From: Tomitella fengzijianii | Lineage (GTDB): Bacteria > Actinomycetota > Actinomycetes > Mycobacteriales > Mycobacteriaceae | Assembly (NCBI RefSeq): GCF_007559025.1 | Contig: NZ_CP041765.1 | Span: forward strand, 3,345,501 to 3,409,500 | DNA length: 64,000 nt | Reading direction: 5' to 3' | Part shown: positions 45,173 through 55,951 of the stretch, piece by piece | Numbering within the stretch: the stretch's first letter is position 1 | Layout of the letters: each line of letters opens with the position of its first letter | Program-made: the position numbers and the translations under genes | The notes under the pieces: model-generated | What the model was told of the DNA's origin: nothing | Database searches by the model: none | Seen by the model: the letters and a program-made list of their open reading frames with translations, nothing else

Positions 45173-45858
45173 TCACTGCGCGGGCGGTTCACCCGGTGCA
45201 GTGCCCGCCGGCCCGGCGGCGGGCGGGCCGCCGTCCTCGCCGGCGGAATCGGCGGGAGCGTCGCCGACGATGACCATTGCCGTACGCAGGACCCGGTCGC
45301 CCACGCGGTATCCGCGGCGCAGCACCGTGTCGAGCACCGGGTTGTCGTCGCCTCCCGTGTGCTGCACCGCCTCGTGCATTTCCGGGTCGAACGGGTCGCC
45401 CGCGACGCCGAACCCCTCGAGGCCGAGGCCCGTGAGAGTGCCGACGAGCTTGTCCCCGATGGCCTTGAGCGGGCCCGAGTCGAGGTCGCCGTGGTCACGG
45501 GCCCGGTCCAGGTCGTCCAGGAGATCCAGGAGCTCGCCGATCACCGAGGCCTTCGCCTGGGCGACGGCCACCTGCCGCTCGCGCTGTTCACGCTTGCGGT
45601 AGTTGGCGTACTCGGCGTGCAGCCGCTGCAGGTCGTTGGTCAGCTCCGCAACCTGCAGAGCCGCACCGTCGATCTCGCCGTCCACGGCCTCCGGGTCAAG
45701 CTCGATCCCGTCGGCCGCCCCCGGCTCGGCCTGCGCGGCCGAGTCCGGGGTGCGGGCCTGCCCGGTCTCAGGGTCGACCTTGCGGTTGTCGGTCACGACG
45801 ACGGGCTCCTCGCGCCCGTCCGACGCGGCGCGTCCACCGTCGCCCTGCGGCGCCTGTG

Positions 45859-45862
<4 letters not shown>
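45173..45862 (-). CDS. grpE: Nucleotide exchange factor GrpE
   Basis: A 229-residue co-chaperone that releases ADP from DnaK. It has an acidic disordered N-terminus (about 1-65), a long coiled coil (about 65-130, with [16 protein letters not shown]) and the C-terminal beta domain with [29 protein letters not shown]. The C-terminal 30 residues are a Pro/Gly/Ala tail. Its GTG overlaps the dnaK stop by four bases (GTGA), so the two are translated together. Confidence 0.95.
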
Positions 45863-47706
<1,844 letters not shown>

Positions 47707-47817
47707 GATGTTCCTCCTGATGTTGACGTTGGTCGTGATCAATTGCCGTCAAACCCTGCGCGCATCCCACGCAACCCGCTGCACCGCAATGGAGCGGCGC
47801 AGCAGCATGAGCAGCGT

Positions 47818-47838
47818 ATTGAGCACTTCACACTCAAC
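47818..47838. promoter_or_regulatory. HAIR box upstream of dnaK (HspR site 1)
   Basis: ATTGAGC-N7-ACTCAAC, close to the HspR operator CTTGAGT-N7-ACTCAAG with exact spacing. Confidence 0.75.
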
Positions 47839-47870
47839 AGTGCCTCAACGAGCCCTCGCCGTCAAGTCAG

Positions 47871-47891
47871 ATTGAGTCTTTCACGCTCAGG
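47871..47891. promoter_or_regulatory. HAIR box upstream of dnaK (HspR site 2)
   Basis: ATTGAGT-N7-GCTCAGG, the second, weaker operator. The two spacers are alike (ACTTCAC, CTTTCAC). Confidence 0.65.
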
Positions 47892-48012
47892 TTTGTCATC
47901 AGGCTCAACCAGGAGCCGGCGCTGTTCATTCCGGATGGCTCGCGTAGTGCCGGACGTCACAGTGCCGGGACTCCACGCGCGTGCCTGACCGATCCGCGCG
48001 CCGACTACCGAC

Positions 48013-48100
48013 CCGCGCGCCAATCACCGACCCGCGCGCGGATTGCCCCGGCGTGTCGTGGCAATCGGCGCGCGGCGTGGCAATCGGCGCGCGGCGTGGA
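48013..48100. repeat. RepC copy 2: GC-rich dispersed repeat
   Basis: Inverted match to 22104-22168 over 48013-48075, followed by a tandem of the 19-base unit CGTGGCAATCGGCGCGCGG. Several GCGCGCCAAT/ATTGGCGCGC arms can form hairpins. It fills the gap between dnaK and the next gene; no coding sequence is supported from 47892 to 48179. Confidence 0.7.
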
Positions 48101-48179
48101 GATACCGGGTGGGCACCAGCAGCCGCCCGCCCCGCAACCGGCCCCTTCAGACGACTCGGCGGACAACTCAGCGGACGAC

Positions 48180-48218
48180 TCGGCCCCGGCACCGCGGGAA
48201 CCGCGATGCCGGGGCCGA
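48180..48218 (-). terminator. Hairpin terminator after the first glycine-rich secreted gene
   Basis: TCGGCCCCGGC/GCCGGGGCCGA arms with an inner CGCGG/CCGCG stem and loop GAA, 27 bases past the stop at 48246. Confidence 0.65.
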
Positions 48219-48245
48219 TCAGCACACGTCGCCAATAGCCGCCGA

Positions 48246-48644
48246 TCAGGGCGCGGGCGGGGCGAACAGCGCCGGAAGGGCCGTCGCGCCGCCGATGATC
48301 GTGCCCAGGACGCCGCCGATGCCGGCGCCGGTGACGAGGTTGATCCCGCCGCCGACGAGGCAACCCGTGGTCGACCCGGAAGCGCTACCGGCCCCCGGAA
48401 CGGCGAGCGATCCGGCGCCGCCGAGAACGCCAGCGCCCACGGCGCAACCCAGCGCAGCCCCGCCCGCCGTCCCCGCGAACGTGCCGATCGCGGTGTTGGT
48501 GCCGAGTTGCTGGACGAATGCGTCCAGGTTCGGTGCCGGCGGGGCCGGAGCGGCGCTCGCGGCGCCGGCCATGCCGACCGCGGAGCCGGCGGCGAGCGCC
48601 ACGGCCGCGAGGGGCGCCACCACATACCTGCTACTACGCTTCAT
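48246..48644 (-). CDS. Small secreted glycine-rich protein 1
   Basis: A 132-residue exported protein with signal peptide MKRSSRYVVAPLAAVALAAG...ASA/APA. The mature part begins PPAPNLDAFVQQLGTNTAIG and continues as a hydrophobic Gly/Ala-rich region with GxxxG-like repeats (GTAGGAALGCAVGAG, GAGIGGVLGTIIGG) and two Cys that could form a disulphide. Glycine-zipper patterns of this sort occur in membrane-inserting or channel-forming proteins; the role here is unknown. The signal sequence is like that of the next gene. Confidence 0.78.
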   Translation of the reverse strand: MKRSSRYVVAPLAAVALAAGSAVGMAGAASAAPAPPAPNLDAFVQQLGTNTAIGTFAGTAGGAALGCAVGAGVLGGAGSLAVPGAGSASGSTTGCLVGGGINLVTGAGIGGVLGTIIGGATALPALFAPPAP

Positions 48645-48784
48645 TTTCTTCCTCCGTTTTGAGTACTAGCGTCCGATCGCCGCGACATTCCATGCCGCCT
48701 GCGTTCGAAGGGTCCGTCGCGACGTCCGCGGCGGTCGTATCAGCACCCCCTCGCCCGGCCCCGTCGGACCGGGCACCGTGCCCC

Positions 48785-49081
48785 CTAGAAGGGCATGCCC
48801 GGCAGCTCCAGCCCCGGGGTCAGCCCCATCGCCAGGCCCACCGATCCGCCGATCAGCTTCAACAGCACGCCGGGAACGTCCTTGTACAGCGCGATGTCAC
48901 CGTCGGCCGAACCCATCAGCTGGCCGGCGACACCGCCGATGGAGCCCCCGATGCCCATCCCCGAGCCGATGCCGTTACCGATGGCATCGAGCGGCCCGGC
49001 GTTCGCCACGCCCACCCCCACGCCGGAAACCGCCAGCGCCACCGCCGCCACCGGCGCGGCGACAAACCGCATCCTCTTCAT
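48785..49081 (-). CDS. Small secreted glycine-rich protein 2
   Basis: A 98-residue exported protein with signal peptide MKRMRFVAAPVAAVALAVSG...ANA/GP. The mature 70 residues carry GNGIGSGMGIGGSIGGVAGQLMG, a glycine zipper, and a C-terminal GGSVGLAMGLTPGLELPGMPF. No Cys. AGGAGAT precedes the ATG at 49081; the frame upstream to 49141 has no support. Adjacent and similar in layout to the gene at 48246, so probably related. Unknown function. Confidence 0.75.
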   Translation of the reverse strand: MKRMRFVAAPVAAVALAVSGVGVGVANAGPLDAIGNGIGSGMGIGGSIGGVAGQLMGSADGDIALYKDVPGVLLKLIGGSVGLAMGLTPGLELPGMPF

Positions 49082-49687
49082 CGAGCATCTCCTGTCGTCA
49101 GCAATCTGCGGCACCACAACAACCCCGACCCGGCAGGTCACGGACCCGGCCGACGACGAATCGAACGAGAACCCACCAGGGAATCACCGAAAACCCGCAG
49201 GAACCCCGAGGAGAATCCACCATCGCTTCGCGGACACCGCCCGCTGGAACGTGACCCGAACTCACCGCCGTAGAATTGTAACCCACTACACATTGCGCGC
49301 ATACGGGTGTTCCCGGTACAAGGGCAGGCGAATCGAGCAGCGCGCGGCAGGACCCGAGTGACACACGGGCCCGCCCGCACGGTTTTGCCTACCCTTACCG
49401 CCGCGACCACCGGCGGCCCCGTGTAAGTTCCGAGACTGGCACAGTGCTGCCCTGAGCTGGGCGGCAGCGAGAGCTGACCGGCACATGCGCAGGGCCCCGC
49501 CGACGTATCCCGCACATCGGTTACCGGCGAGTAACAAGTCGACCGCGAGAGCCGGTATCATCCGACGCGAGGCCGACGGGTTGCCGCCACCGCGCACGAC
49601 GCACCCGGACGCGCACGCATCGCGCGACGCCGACGGGCAGGCGAGTGGCGGCGACCCACACGAAGCAGCCCCGAAGAAGGGACCCGT
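49082..49687. other. 606-base intergenic region without supported genes
   Basis: This gap separates two divergent units. Short frames in it lack ribosome sites or conserved patterns. It holds an AT-richer stretch near 49270-49300 (TAGAATTGTAACCC) that could be promoter DNA and a hairpin GCTGCC/GGCAGC near 49446-49468. Upstream elements of the Fe-S oxidoreductase gene are expected here, but I identify none with certainty. Confidence 0.5.
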
Positions 49688-52600
49688 ATGAACGCCCTGA
49701 CCATCACGCTGGGCACCGTCGCGACGGTGATCAGCCTCGCGTGCTGGGTGATGTTCGCCTCCGGCGTGTGGCGCATGGTCAAGACCATCGCGCTCGGCCA
49801 GCCGGACCGCACCCGCAACACCCCGGTCGTTCCGCGCGTCAAACAGGTGATCGTCGAGTTCCTGGCGCACACCAAGATGCTCAAGAACCGGACCGTCGGC
49901 ATCGCCCACTGGTTCGTGATGATCGGCTTCCTCGGCGGCGCGCTGCTGTGGTTCGAGGCGTACGGCGAATCGTTCGACCCGCACTTCCACTGGCCCGTCT
50001 TCGGATCCTGGAACATCTGGCAGCTGTGGAGCGAGGTCCTGGGCCTGGGCACCGTCATCGGCGTCATCGTGCTGATGGTGATCCGCCAGATCAACCACCC
50101 CCGGGTGCCCTCACGGCTGTCCCGGTTCACCGGCTCCGACTTCAAGGCCGCCTACTTCGTCGAGTGGGTCGTGCTCATCGAGGGCCTGGGCATGATCTTC
50201 GTGAAGACGTTCAAGATCGCCAGCGGCGGCGAGAACCCGCCCATCTGGACGTCGTTCTTCACCCACTACTTCGCGCAGCTGTTCACCGGCATCGACGAGA
50301 CCGCCGTCAGCTGGGCGGCCGTGGTCAAGCTGCTCTCCGGCATGATCTGGCTGGCCGTCGTCGGCTACTTCGTCACCTGGGGCGTCGCCTGGCACCGTTT
50401 CGCGGCGTTCTTCAACATCTACTTCAAGCGCGAGGACGACGGCGCCAACGCGCTGGGCGCGGTCAAGCCGATGATGTCCGGCGGCAAGGTGCTCGAGCTC
50501 GAGGAGGCCGACCCGGAGGTCGACGCGTTCGGCGCCGGCAAGGTCGAGGACTTCTCCTGGAAGGGCTGGCTGGATTTCACCACCTGTACCGAGTGCGGGC
50601 GATGCCAGAGCCAGTGCCCCGCCTGGAACACCGGCAAGCCGCTGAGCCCCAAGCTCATGGTCATGTCGCTCCGCGACCACGGCTACGCCAAGGCCCCGTA
50701 CCTGCTCGCCGGCGGCGGCAAGGACATGGGCGGCGAGGAGATCGGACTGGTCGACGCCGAGGGCAACGCCGACGAGGCCGCGCTGGCGAAGATCCCGGAG
50801 TCCGCGCGCGCCGAGGCCGAGCGCCCGCTCGTCGGCTCCTACGCCGAGGGCGAGCCGCAGCCGGTCTTCGACATGGAAGCCCTGTGGGCGTGCACGAACT
50901 GCGGCGCGTGCGTCGAGCAGTGCCCGGTGGACATCGAGCACGTCGACCACATCGTGGACATGCGGCGCTACCAGGTGCTGATCGAATCGGAGTTCCCGTC
51001 CGAGCTGGCCGGCCTGTTCAAGAACCTCGAGAACAAGGGCAACCCCTGGGGCCAGAACGCCAAGGACCGCATGAACTGGATCTCCGAGCTGGAGTTCGAC
51101 GTGCCCGTCTACGGCAAGGACGTCGACTCCTTCGACGACTTCGAGTACCTGTTCTGGGTCGGCTGCGCCGGCGCCTACGAGGACCGCGCCAAGAAGACCA
51201 CCAAGGCCGTCGCCGAACTGCTCAACATCGCCGCGGTGAAGTTCATGGTGCTGGGCGACGGCGAGACGTGCACCGGCGATCCCGCCCGGCGCGCCGGCAA
51301 CGAGCTGATCTTCCAGCAGCTGGCCATGCAGAACATCGACACGCTGGGCGAGGTGTTCGGCGACCTGCCGCGCAAGAAGCGCAAGATCGTCTCCACCTGC
51401 GCGCACTGCTTCAACACGCTCACCAACGAGTACCCGGAGCTGGGCGGCGAGTACGAGGTGGTGCACCACACGCAGCTGCTCAACCGTCTGGTGCGGGACA
51501 AGCGCCTGACCCCGGTGGCCGACCCGTCCCCGGAGAACACCACCTACCACGACCCGTGCTTCCTGGGCCGCCACAACAAGGTCTACGACGCGCCGCGCGA
51601 GCTCATCGGCTCCAGCGCCAAGCTCAGTGAGATGCCCCGGCACGCCGAGCGTTCCCTGTGCTGCGGCGCGGGTGGTGCGCGCATGTGGATGGAAGAGAAC
51701 ATCGGCAAGCGCATCAACATCGAGCGCGTCGAGGAGGCGCTGACCACCCAGCCCAAGAAGGTCGTCACCGCCTGCCCGTTCTGCAAGGTGATGATGGCCG
51801 ACGGCGTCACCGCGCAGGAGGACAAGGCGCAGGGCGTAGAGGTGGTGGATGTGGCGCAGGTGCTGCTCGACGGCGTGCGCCGCGGCGGCGCCACCGTCAA
51901 CGTCAGCTCGCCGGTGCGTGAGAAGCCGGCCGCCGCTGCGGCCGGCGCCGGAACCGCCACCGCGCTCAAGGAGGCTCCCGCCGAGGCGCCGGAGAAGCCC
52001 GCGGGCCCGCCGTCCACCGGCGGCAGCGGTTCCTCGGGCAGCGGTTCGTCCGGCGCCGCGCCCAAGCCCGCGGTCAAGGGGCTCGGCATGGCGGGTGCGG
52101 GCAAGGCACCCGGCGCCAAGAAGCCCGGCGGAGGGGCACCCGCGCCCGGTGGAGCACCCAAGCCCGCGGCGAAGGGGCTCGGCATGGCGGGCGCGGCCAA
52201 GGCACCCGGCGCCAAGAAGCCCGGTGCGCCGAAGCCTGCCGAGCAGCCTGCTCCGGAGTCCGAGGCCACCGAGGCGCCCGCAGCACCCAAGCCCGCGGCG
52301 AAGGGGCTCGGCATGGCAGGCGCGGCCAAGGCACCCGGCGCCAAGAAGCCGGGCGCCCCGAAGGCCGCCGCACCCAAGGCACCCGAGGCAGCCGCAGCGT
52401 CCGAGGCCACCGAGGCCCCGGCCGCGCCCAAGCCCGCGGTCAAGGGACTCGGCATGGCAGGCGCGGCCAAGGCACCCGGCGCCAAGAAGCCGGGCGCCCC
52501 GAAGGCCGCCGCACCCACGGCGCCCGAGGCTGAATCCCCCGAGGCTGCGAAGGCGCCTGAGGCCGAGGAGCCGACGCAGGAGGCCACCGAGGCTCCCGCC

Positions 52601-53026
52601 AAGCCCGCGGGCCTGAGCGTCAAGCCCAAGGGCCTCGGGCTGGCCGGGGCCGCGATGGCCCCGGGCGCCAAGAAGCCGGGTGCGCCTAAGGCAGGCGCGC
52701 CGAAGCCCGCCGCGAAGCCGGCCGAGGGCGTACCGGAGCCGCAGGCCGCGCCCGAACAAGAGGCGACCTCCGAGGCGCCGGCGGAGAAGGCGCAGGTGGA
52801 GAAGGCGCCGGCGGAGAAGGCGCAGGTGGAGAAGGCGCCGGCGGAGAAGGCGCAGGTGGAGAAGGCGCAGGTGGAGAAGGCGCAGGTGGAGAAGGCGCAG
52901 GTGGAGAAGGCGCAGGTGGAGAAGGCGCCGGAGAAGCAGGCTTCGGACGACGACAAGCCGACGTTGAGCGTCAAGCCGAAGGGCCTCGGCATGCAGGGCG
53001 GTGCGAAGCCCCCGGGCAAGCGCTGA
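49688..53026 (+). CDS. Membrane Fe-S oxidoreductase with long repetitive C-terminal tail (Rv0338c-like)
   Basis: A 1112-residue protein. The first 260 residues hold five or so membrane helices, resembling the nitrate-reductase gamma-type haem-binding unit. Two [4Fe-4S] motifs follow: CTECGRCQSQCP (about 300) and CTNCGACVEQCP (about 402). Two CCG domains come next (HCFNTLTNEYPELGG; LCCGAGGARMWMEE about 658), as in heterodisulphide-reductase D or GlpC subunits. From about residue 745 the tail is low-complexity: six KGLGMAGAAKAPGAKKPG-like repeats and then ten EKAQV/EKAPA pentapeptides. The M. tuberculosis counterpart is an essential-type gene of about 880 residues, so this tail is much longer. 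Probable electron carrier between quinone and an unknown acceptor. AAGAAGGGA precedes the ATG. Confidence 0.9.
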   Translation: MNALTITLGTVATVISLACWVMFASGVWRMVKTIALGQPDRTRNTPVVPRVKQVIVEFLAHTKMLKNRTVGIAHWFVMIGFLGGALLWFEAYGESFDPHFHWPVFGSWNIWQLWSEVLGLGTVIGVIVLMVIRQINHPRVPSRLSRFTGSDFKAAYFVEWVVLIEGLGMIFVKTFKIASGGENPPIWTSFFTHYFAQLFTGIDETAVSWAAVVKLLSGMIWLAVVGYFVTWGVAWHRFAAFFNIYFKREDDGANALGAVKPMMSGGKVLELEEADPEVDAFGAGKVEDFSWKGWLDFTTCTECGRCQSQCPAWNTGKPLSPKLMVMSLRDHGYAKAPYLLAGGGKDMGGEEIGLVDAEGNADEAALAKIPESARAEAERPLVGSYAEGEPQPVFDMEALWACTNCGACVEQCPVDIEHVDHIVDMRRYQVLIESEFPSELAGLFKNLENKGNPWGQNAKDRMNWISELEFDVPVYGKDVDSFDDFEYLFWVGCAGAYEDRAKKTTKAVAELLNIAAVKFMVLGDGETCTGDPARRAGNELIFQQLAMQNIDTLGEVFGDLPRKKRKIVSTCAHCFNTLTNEYPELGGEYEVVHHTQLLNRLVRDKRLTPVADPSPENTTYHDPCFLGRHNKVYDAPRELIGSSAKLSEMPRHAERSLCCGAGGARMWMEENIGKRINIERVEEALTTQPKKVVTACPFCKVMMADGVTAQEDKAQGVEVVDVAQVLLDGVRRGGATVNVSSPVREKPAAAAAGAGTATALKEAPAEAPEKPAGPPSTGGSGSSGSGSSGAAPKPAVKGLGMAGAGKAPGAKKPGGGAPAPGGAPKPAAKGLGMAGAAKAPGAKKPGAPKPAEQPAPESEATEAPAAPKPAAKGLGMAGAAKAPGAKKPGAPKAAAPKAPEAAAASEATEAPAAPKPAVKGLGMAGAAKAPGAKKPGAPKAAAPTAPEAESPEAAKAPEAEEPTQEATEAPAKPAGLSVKPKGLGLAGAAMAPGAKKPGAPKAGAPKPAAKPAEGVPEPQAAPEQEATSEAPAEKAQVEKAPAEKAQVEKAPAEKAQVEKAQVEKAQVEKAQVEKAQVEKAPEKQASDDDKPTLSVKPKGLGMQGGAKPPGKR
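52784..52933 (+). repeat. 15-base coding minisatellite (10 units)
   Basis: Ten adjacent 15-base units based on GAGAAGGCGCAGGTG, with units 2, 4 and 10 variant (GCGCCGGCG or GCGCCGGAG). They keep frame and encode EKAQV/EKAPA near the C-terminus of the Fe-S oxidoreductase. High identity suggests recent expansion. Confidence 0.9.
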
Positions 53027-53040
53027 GCTGACAGCACGAC

Positions 53041-53084
53041 CGGATCCCCGTCGCCGGACCGCACTGGTCCGCGGCGGGGATCCG
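53041..53084. terminator. Bidirectional hairpin terminator
   Basis: CGGATCCCCG/CGGGGATCCG outer arms and a CGGACC/GGTCCG inner stem, between the Fe-S oxidoreductase gene and the convergent response-regulator gene. Confidence 0.7.
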
Positions 53085-53098
53085 TCGTTTCGGCGGCC

Positions 53099-53770
53099 TC
53101 AGCCCCGCAAGTCCGCCGCAGTCACCAGTCCCGCCCGGAACGCGGTGAGCACCGCCTGCACTCGATCCCTGCTCCCGGTCTTGGCGAGGATCCGGCCCAC
53201 ATGCGTCTTCACTGTGGCCTCGGAGACGAACAGCCGTTCCGCCAGCTCGCCGTTGTTGAGCCCCAATGCCATGTGGCGCAGGAACTCGGCCTCCCGCGCG
53301 GTCAGATCCTCCACCAGCGCCGGCTCCGGCGTGGAGCCCGTACCGAGCCCCCGTCGGACGTGGTCGAGGAGCCTGCGGGTGGAGCGGGCGGACAGCGTCG
53401 CATCGCCGCCGGCGACAGTCCGGATCGACGCCAGCAGTTGCTCAGGATCGGTGTCCTTGAGGAGAAACCCCGACGCACCGGCCGTGATCGCGTCGAGCAC
53501 GTACCGGTCGATGTCGAAGGTGGTCAGGACGATGACGCGGGGCGCCGGATCCGCTGCGAGCGCCCGCCGCGTGGCCTCGATGCCGTCAAGCCTCGGCATC
53601 TGCACGTCCATGATCACGATGTCGACGGGGTCCGCGGACAACCGGCCCAGCGCCTCCCGCCCGTCGCCCGCCTGCCACGCCACCGCCATGTCCGGCTGGG
53701 AGTCGATGACCATCGCGAAGCCCGCGCGCACCAGCTGCTGGTCGTCGACCACCGCCACCCTGATCGTCAT
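53099..53770 (-). CDS. LuxR/NarL-family response regulator
   Basis: A 223-residue regulator with receiver phospho-acceptor Asp55 (IVIMDVQMPRLDG) and a LuxR helix-turn-helix (LTAREAEFLRHMALGLNNGELAERLFVSEATVKTHVGRILAKTG). Its ATG overlaps the kinase stop by four bases. Last gene of an ABC ATPase-permease-kinase-regulator unit, a layout typical of systems that sense envelope stress or membrane-active compounds and control their own exporter. Confidence 0.93.
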   Translation of the reverse strand: MTIRVAVVDDQQLVRAGFAMVIDSQPDMAVAWQAGDGREALGRLSADPVDIVIMDVQMPRLDGIEATRRALAADPAPRVIVLTTFDIDRYVLDAITAGASGFLLKDTDPEQLLASIRTVAGGDATLSARSTRRLLDHVRRGLGTGSTPEPALVEDLTAREAEFLRHMALGLNNGELAERLFVSEATVKTHVGRILAKTGSRDRVQAVLTAFRAGLVTAADLRG

Positions 53771-55140
53771 CGCCCCTCCGGCCTTCGCGTGGCGGCCCGG
53801 CTGCTGCCCGCGCCATCCACTGTGTCCTCCACGCCGATTCTTTCCTCACCGACGCCTTCCATGCCGACTCCCTCCTCGCCGACACCGGCGGCGGATTCCG
53901 GTCGCGAAGCATGCTCCTCCGGGATCGGTATCACCGCTGTCACCCGGAAACCGTCGGGCGTCCTACGCGCCTCGAGCGTGCCGCCATGGATTGCGGCACG
54001 CTCCCGCATGCCCAGGATGCCGCGGCCGCCGCGTGGGATCGGCGACGTCCGCGACGCCCACCCCGCCGGTGCCGTGTCCTCGACGGTCACAGTGAGGAGC
54101 CCGCCCTCCCCCGACACGGACACCCGGGTCCTGTTGCCGGGTGCTCCGTGCACGCGCCCATTAGTGAGTGCCTCCTGCACGATCCGATACACCGCCAGTC
54201 CCAGCGAGGGCGGCAGGTGCCCGGGATCCGCGGACTCGGTGAGCGCCACGTCGGCCCTGTGAACGCGTTCGGCGTCGACGAGCGCCGGAATGTCCCGCAC
54301 CCCCAGCGGCGCGCGGCCGTCGTCCGACTCGTCCCCGCGCAGAACGCCGAGCAGGCCGCGCATGTCGGTCAGCGCGTCGCGGGAAGTCGCGGCGACGACC
54401 TCCAGCGCTCGTCGGCCCGCCTCTGGATCGGCGACGGCCGCATAGCGTCCCCCGTCCGCCTGCGCGATGACCGCGGACAACGAGTGCGCCACGATGTCGT
54501 GCATCTCGCGGGCGATCCGGTTGCGTTCCGCCGCCGCCGCGCGCTCCTCCGACACATCCTTCTCCGCCTGCAACGCCCGGTTGCGTTCGGCGAGGATCCG
54601 GACTTCCCGCAGCCTGCCGCGCCGTACGCGCCCCATCGACCAGACCCCGGTGAGGAGGACTCCGACGACCACGACGTTCATCGCGATGAGCCGGATCCGA
54701 TCCTCGCCGGCCGGTATGGACGCCACCGTGAAGGTCAGGCCGCCGGCCAACGCGGCACCGAGTGTGACGAGTGCCGTGCGGGGGCGCCCGTACGCGGAGA
54801 CCGCATACAGCCCCGCGAGCGTCGCCAGCAGCATCCCCTGCGCGGCGCCGCTGTACTCATCGGTCGCCGCCCCGTCCGACTCCGCCAGGTACAACCCCAG
54901 CACGGCGGCCCCGCAGACGCCGATGACGGCGACCGTCGCGTCGGGCCGGAGACGGCGCAGAGCCAACGAGCCCACCGCGCACGACGCCAGCACCAGCGCG
55001 ACGGTTCCCCTGCTGCTCGACTGTTGCGCCGCAGTGAGGAAGAGCGTGGCGATCAGCAGCACCGCGGCGAGCACGGCGTCGACCGCGAGCACCCGGCGGC
55101 GACCGTTCGCCGACTCGGGGTCCAGAGGTGTCACTGTCAT
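53767..55140 (-). CDS. Sensor histidine kinase
   Basis: A 457-residue kinase with about five membrane helices (residues 15-165), HisKA_3 motif AERNRIAREMHDIVAHSL with the acceptor His, and an ATPase with VYRIVQEALTNGRVHG and GGRGILGMRERAAIHGG. The start ATG 55140 has GAGGAA upstream. The last 50 residues are a variable tail with a GVGEEGVGMEGVGEE tandem. It overlaps the response-regulator gene by four bases. Confidence 0.93.
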   Translation of the reverse strand: MTVTPLDPESANGRRRVLAVDAVLAAVLLIATLFLTAAQQSSSRGTVALVLASCAVGSLALRRLRPDATVAVIGVCGAAVLGLYLAESDGAATDEYSGAAQGMLLATLAGLYAVSAYGRPRTALVTLGAALAGGLTFTVASIPAGEDRIRLIAMNVVVVGVLLTGVWSMGRVRRGRLREVRILAERNRALQAEKDVSEERAAAAERNRIAREMHDIVAHSLSAVIAQADGGRYAAVADPEAGRRALEVVAATSRDALTDMRGLLGVLRGDESDDGRAPLGVRDIPALVDAERVHRADVALTESADPGHLPPSLGLAVYRIVQEALTNGRVHGAPGNRTRVSVSGEGGLLTVTVEDTAPAGWASRTSPIPRGGRGILGMRERAAIHGGTLEARRTPDGFRVTAVIPIPEEHASRPESAAGVGEEGVGMEGVGEERIGVEDTVDGAGSSRAATRRPEGR

Positions 55141-55228
55141 CGCTTCCTCAGGATAATGCGGATTACCCAGGTCGACGCGCTGCCGTCGTCGCACTCCTGG
55201 CGCCGCATTCCGCCGGGCCGCTGCGTGC

Positions 55229-55951
55229 TCACCGGTTCCGCAGCGCATCCACGCTCGCCGCGGCAGCGGCGAGCACGACGGTGAATACGGCGACCACCGC
55301 GAACGCGGTCCACGGCCCATGCGCGAGATCCGCAGGAAGCGATCCCGGCTGATAGAGCTCGACCGCATTGCGGAACGGAAGCCACGGAGCGATCCTGTCC
55401 CCAATGCCGGGAATCCCTGCCGCCAGCGGCTCCAGCGCAGCCGGCCACAAGACGACGAGCGCCACGGCGGGGGCCGTACGCCGCACCAGAGTGCCGACAG
55501 AGACGCCGATCACCCCGCACAGCGCCCACAGCGGCACCACGACCCATACCGGCCGGATATCGCCCGCCGCCCATTCGAATTCGACGTTCGGCGCCGCTGC
55601 CCCGACGAGGGACAGCACCGTCGCACCCAGAGCCGCTGCACCAGCGCACATCCCGGCCAACGCACAGGCCTTCGCAAGGAAGAAGCGCACCTTGCCCGCA
55701 TCGGCGAGAAGCGTCATCGCATACGTCCCGTGGGAGTGTTCGGCTGTCGCCGCGACAGTGCCCAACGCCAGCACGACGAGCAGGCCGGTGCTGGCGCCCT
55801 CCAGCAGCTGTGTCGCCGACAACGTTCCGTCTGCGGTGAGGGTCCGCACGACACCCACGCCCGCGAGAGCGGCGAACGCCAGCAGCGCGGTCGCCAACGG
55901 GGCTCGGGTGGTGATCGTCTTCGTCCATTCGCCGTGCACGTTGGCGATCAT
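55229..55951 (-). CDS. ABC-2 type transporter permease
   Basis: A 240-residue membrane protein with six hydrophobic segments and the ABC-2 start MIANVHGEWTKTITTRAPL. The EHSHGTYAMTLLADAGKVRFFLAKA segment is the typical elbow after the first helices. It overlaps the ATPase gene by four bases (ATGA). With the ATPase it should form an exporter; the cargo is unknown. Confidence 0.88.
   Translation of the reverse strand: MIANVHGEWTKTITTRAPLATALLAFAALAGVGVVRTLTADGTLSATQLLEGASTGLLVVLALGTVAATAEHSHGTYAMTLLADAGKVRFFLAKACALAGMCAGAAALGATVLSLVGAAAPNVEFEWAAGDIRPVWVVVPLWALCGVIGVSVGTLVRRTAPAVALVVLWPAALEPLAAGIPGIGDRIAPWLPFRNAVELYQPGSLPADLAHGPWTAFAVVAVFTVVLAAAAASVDALRNR

Noticed and set aside
48013-48100. A CRISPR-like array
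   Set aside because: The two 19-base units are directly adjacent with no spacers, and no cas gene is near.
49485-49691. A 68-codon plus-strand frame ending just before the Fe-S oxidoreductase start
   Set aside because: It has no ribosome site, overlaps the next gene start and is composed of simple GC-rich codons.
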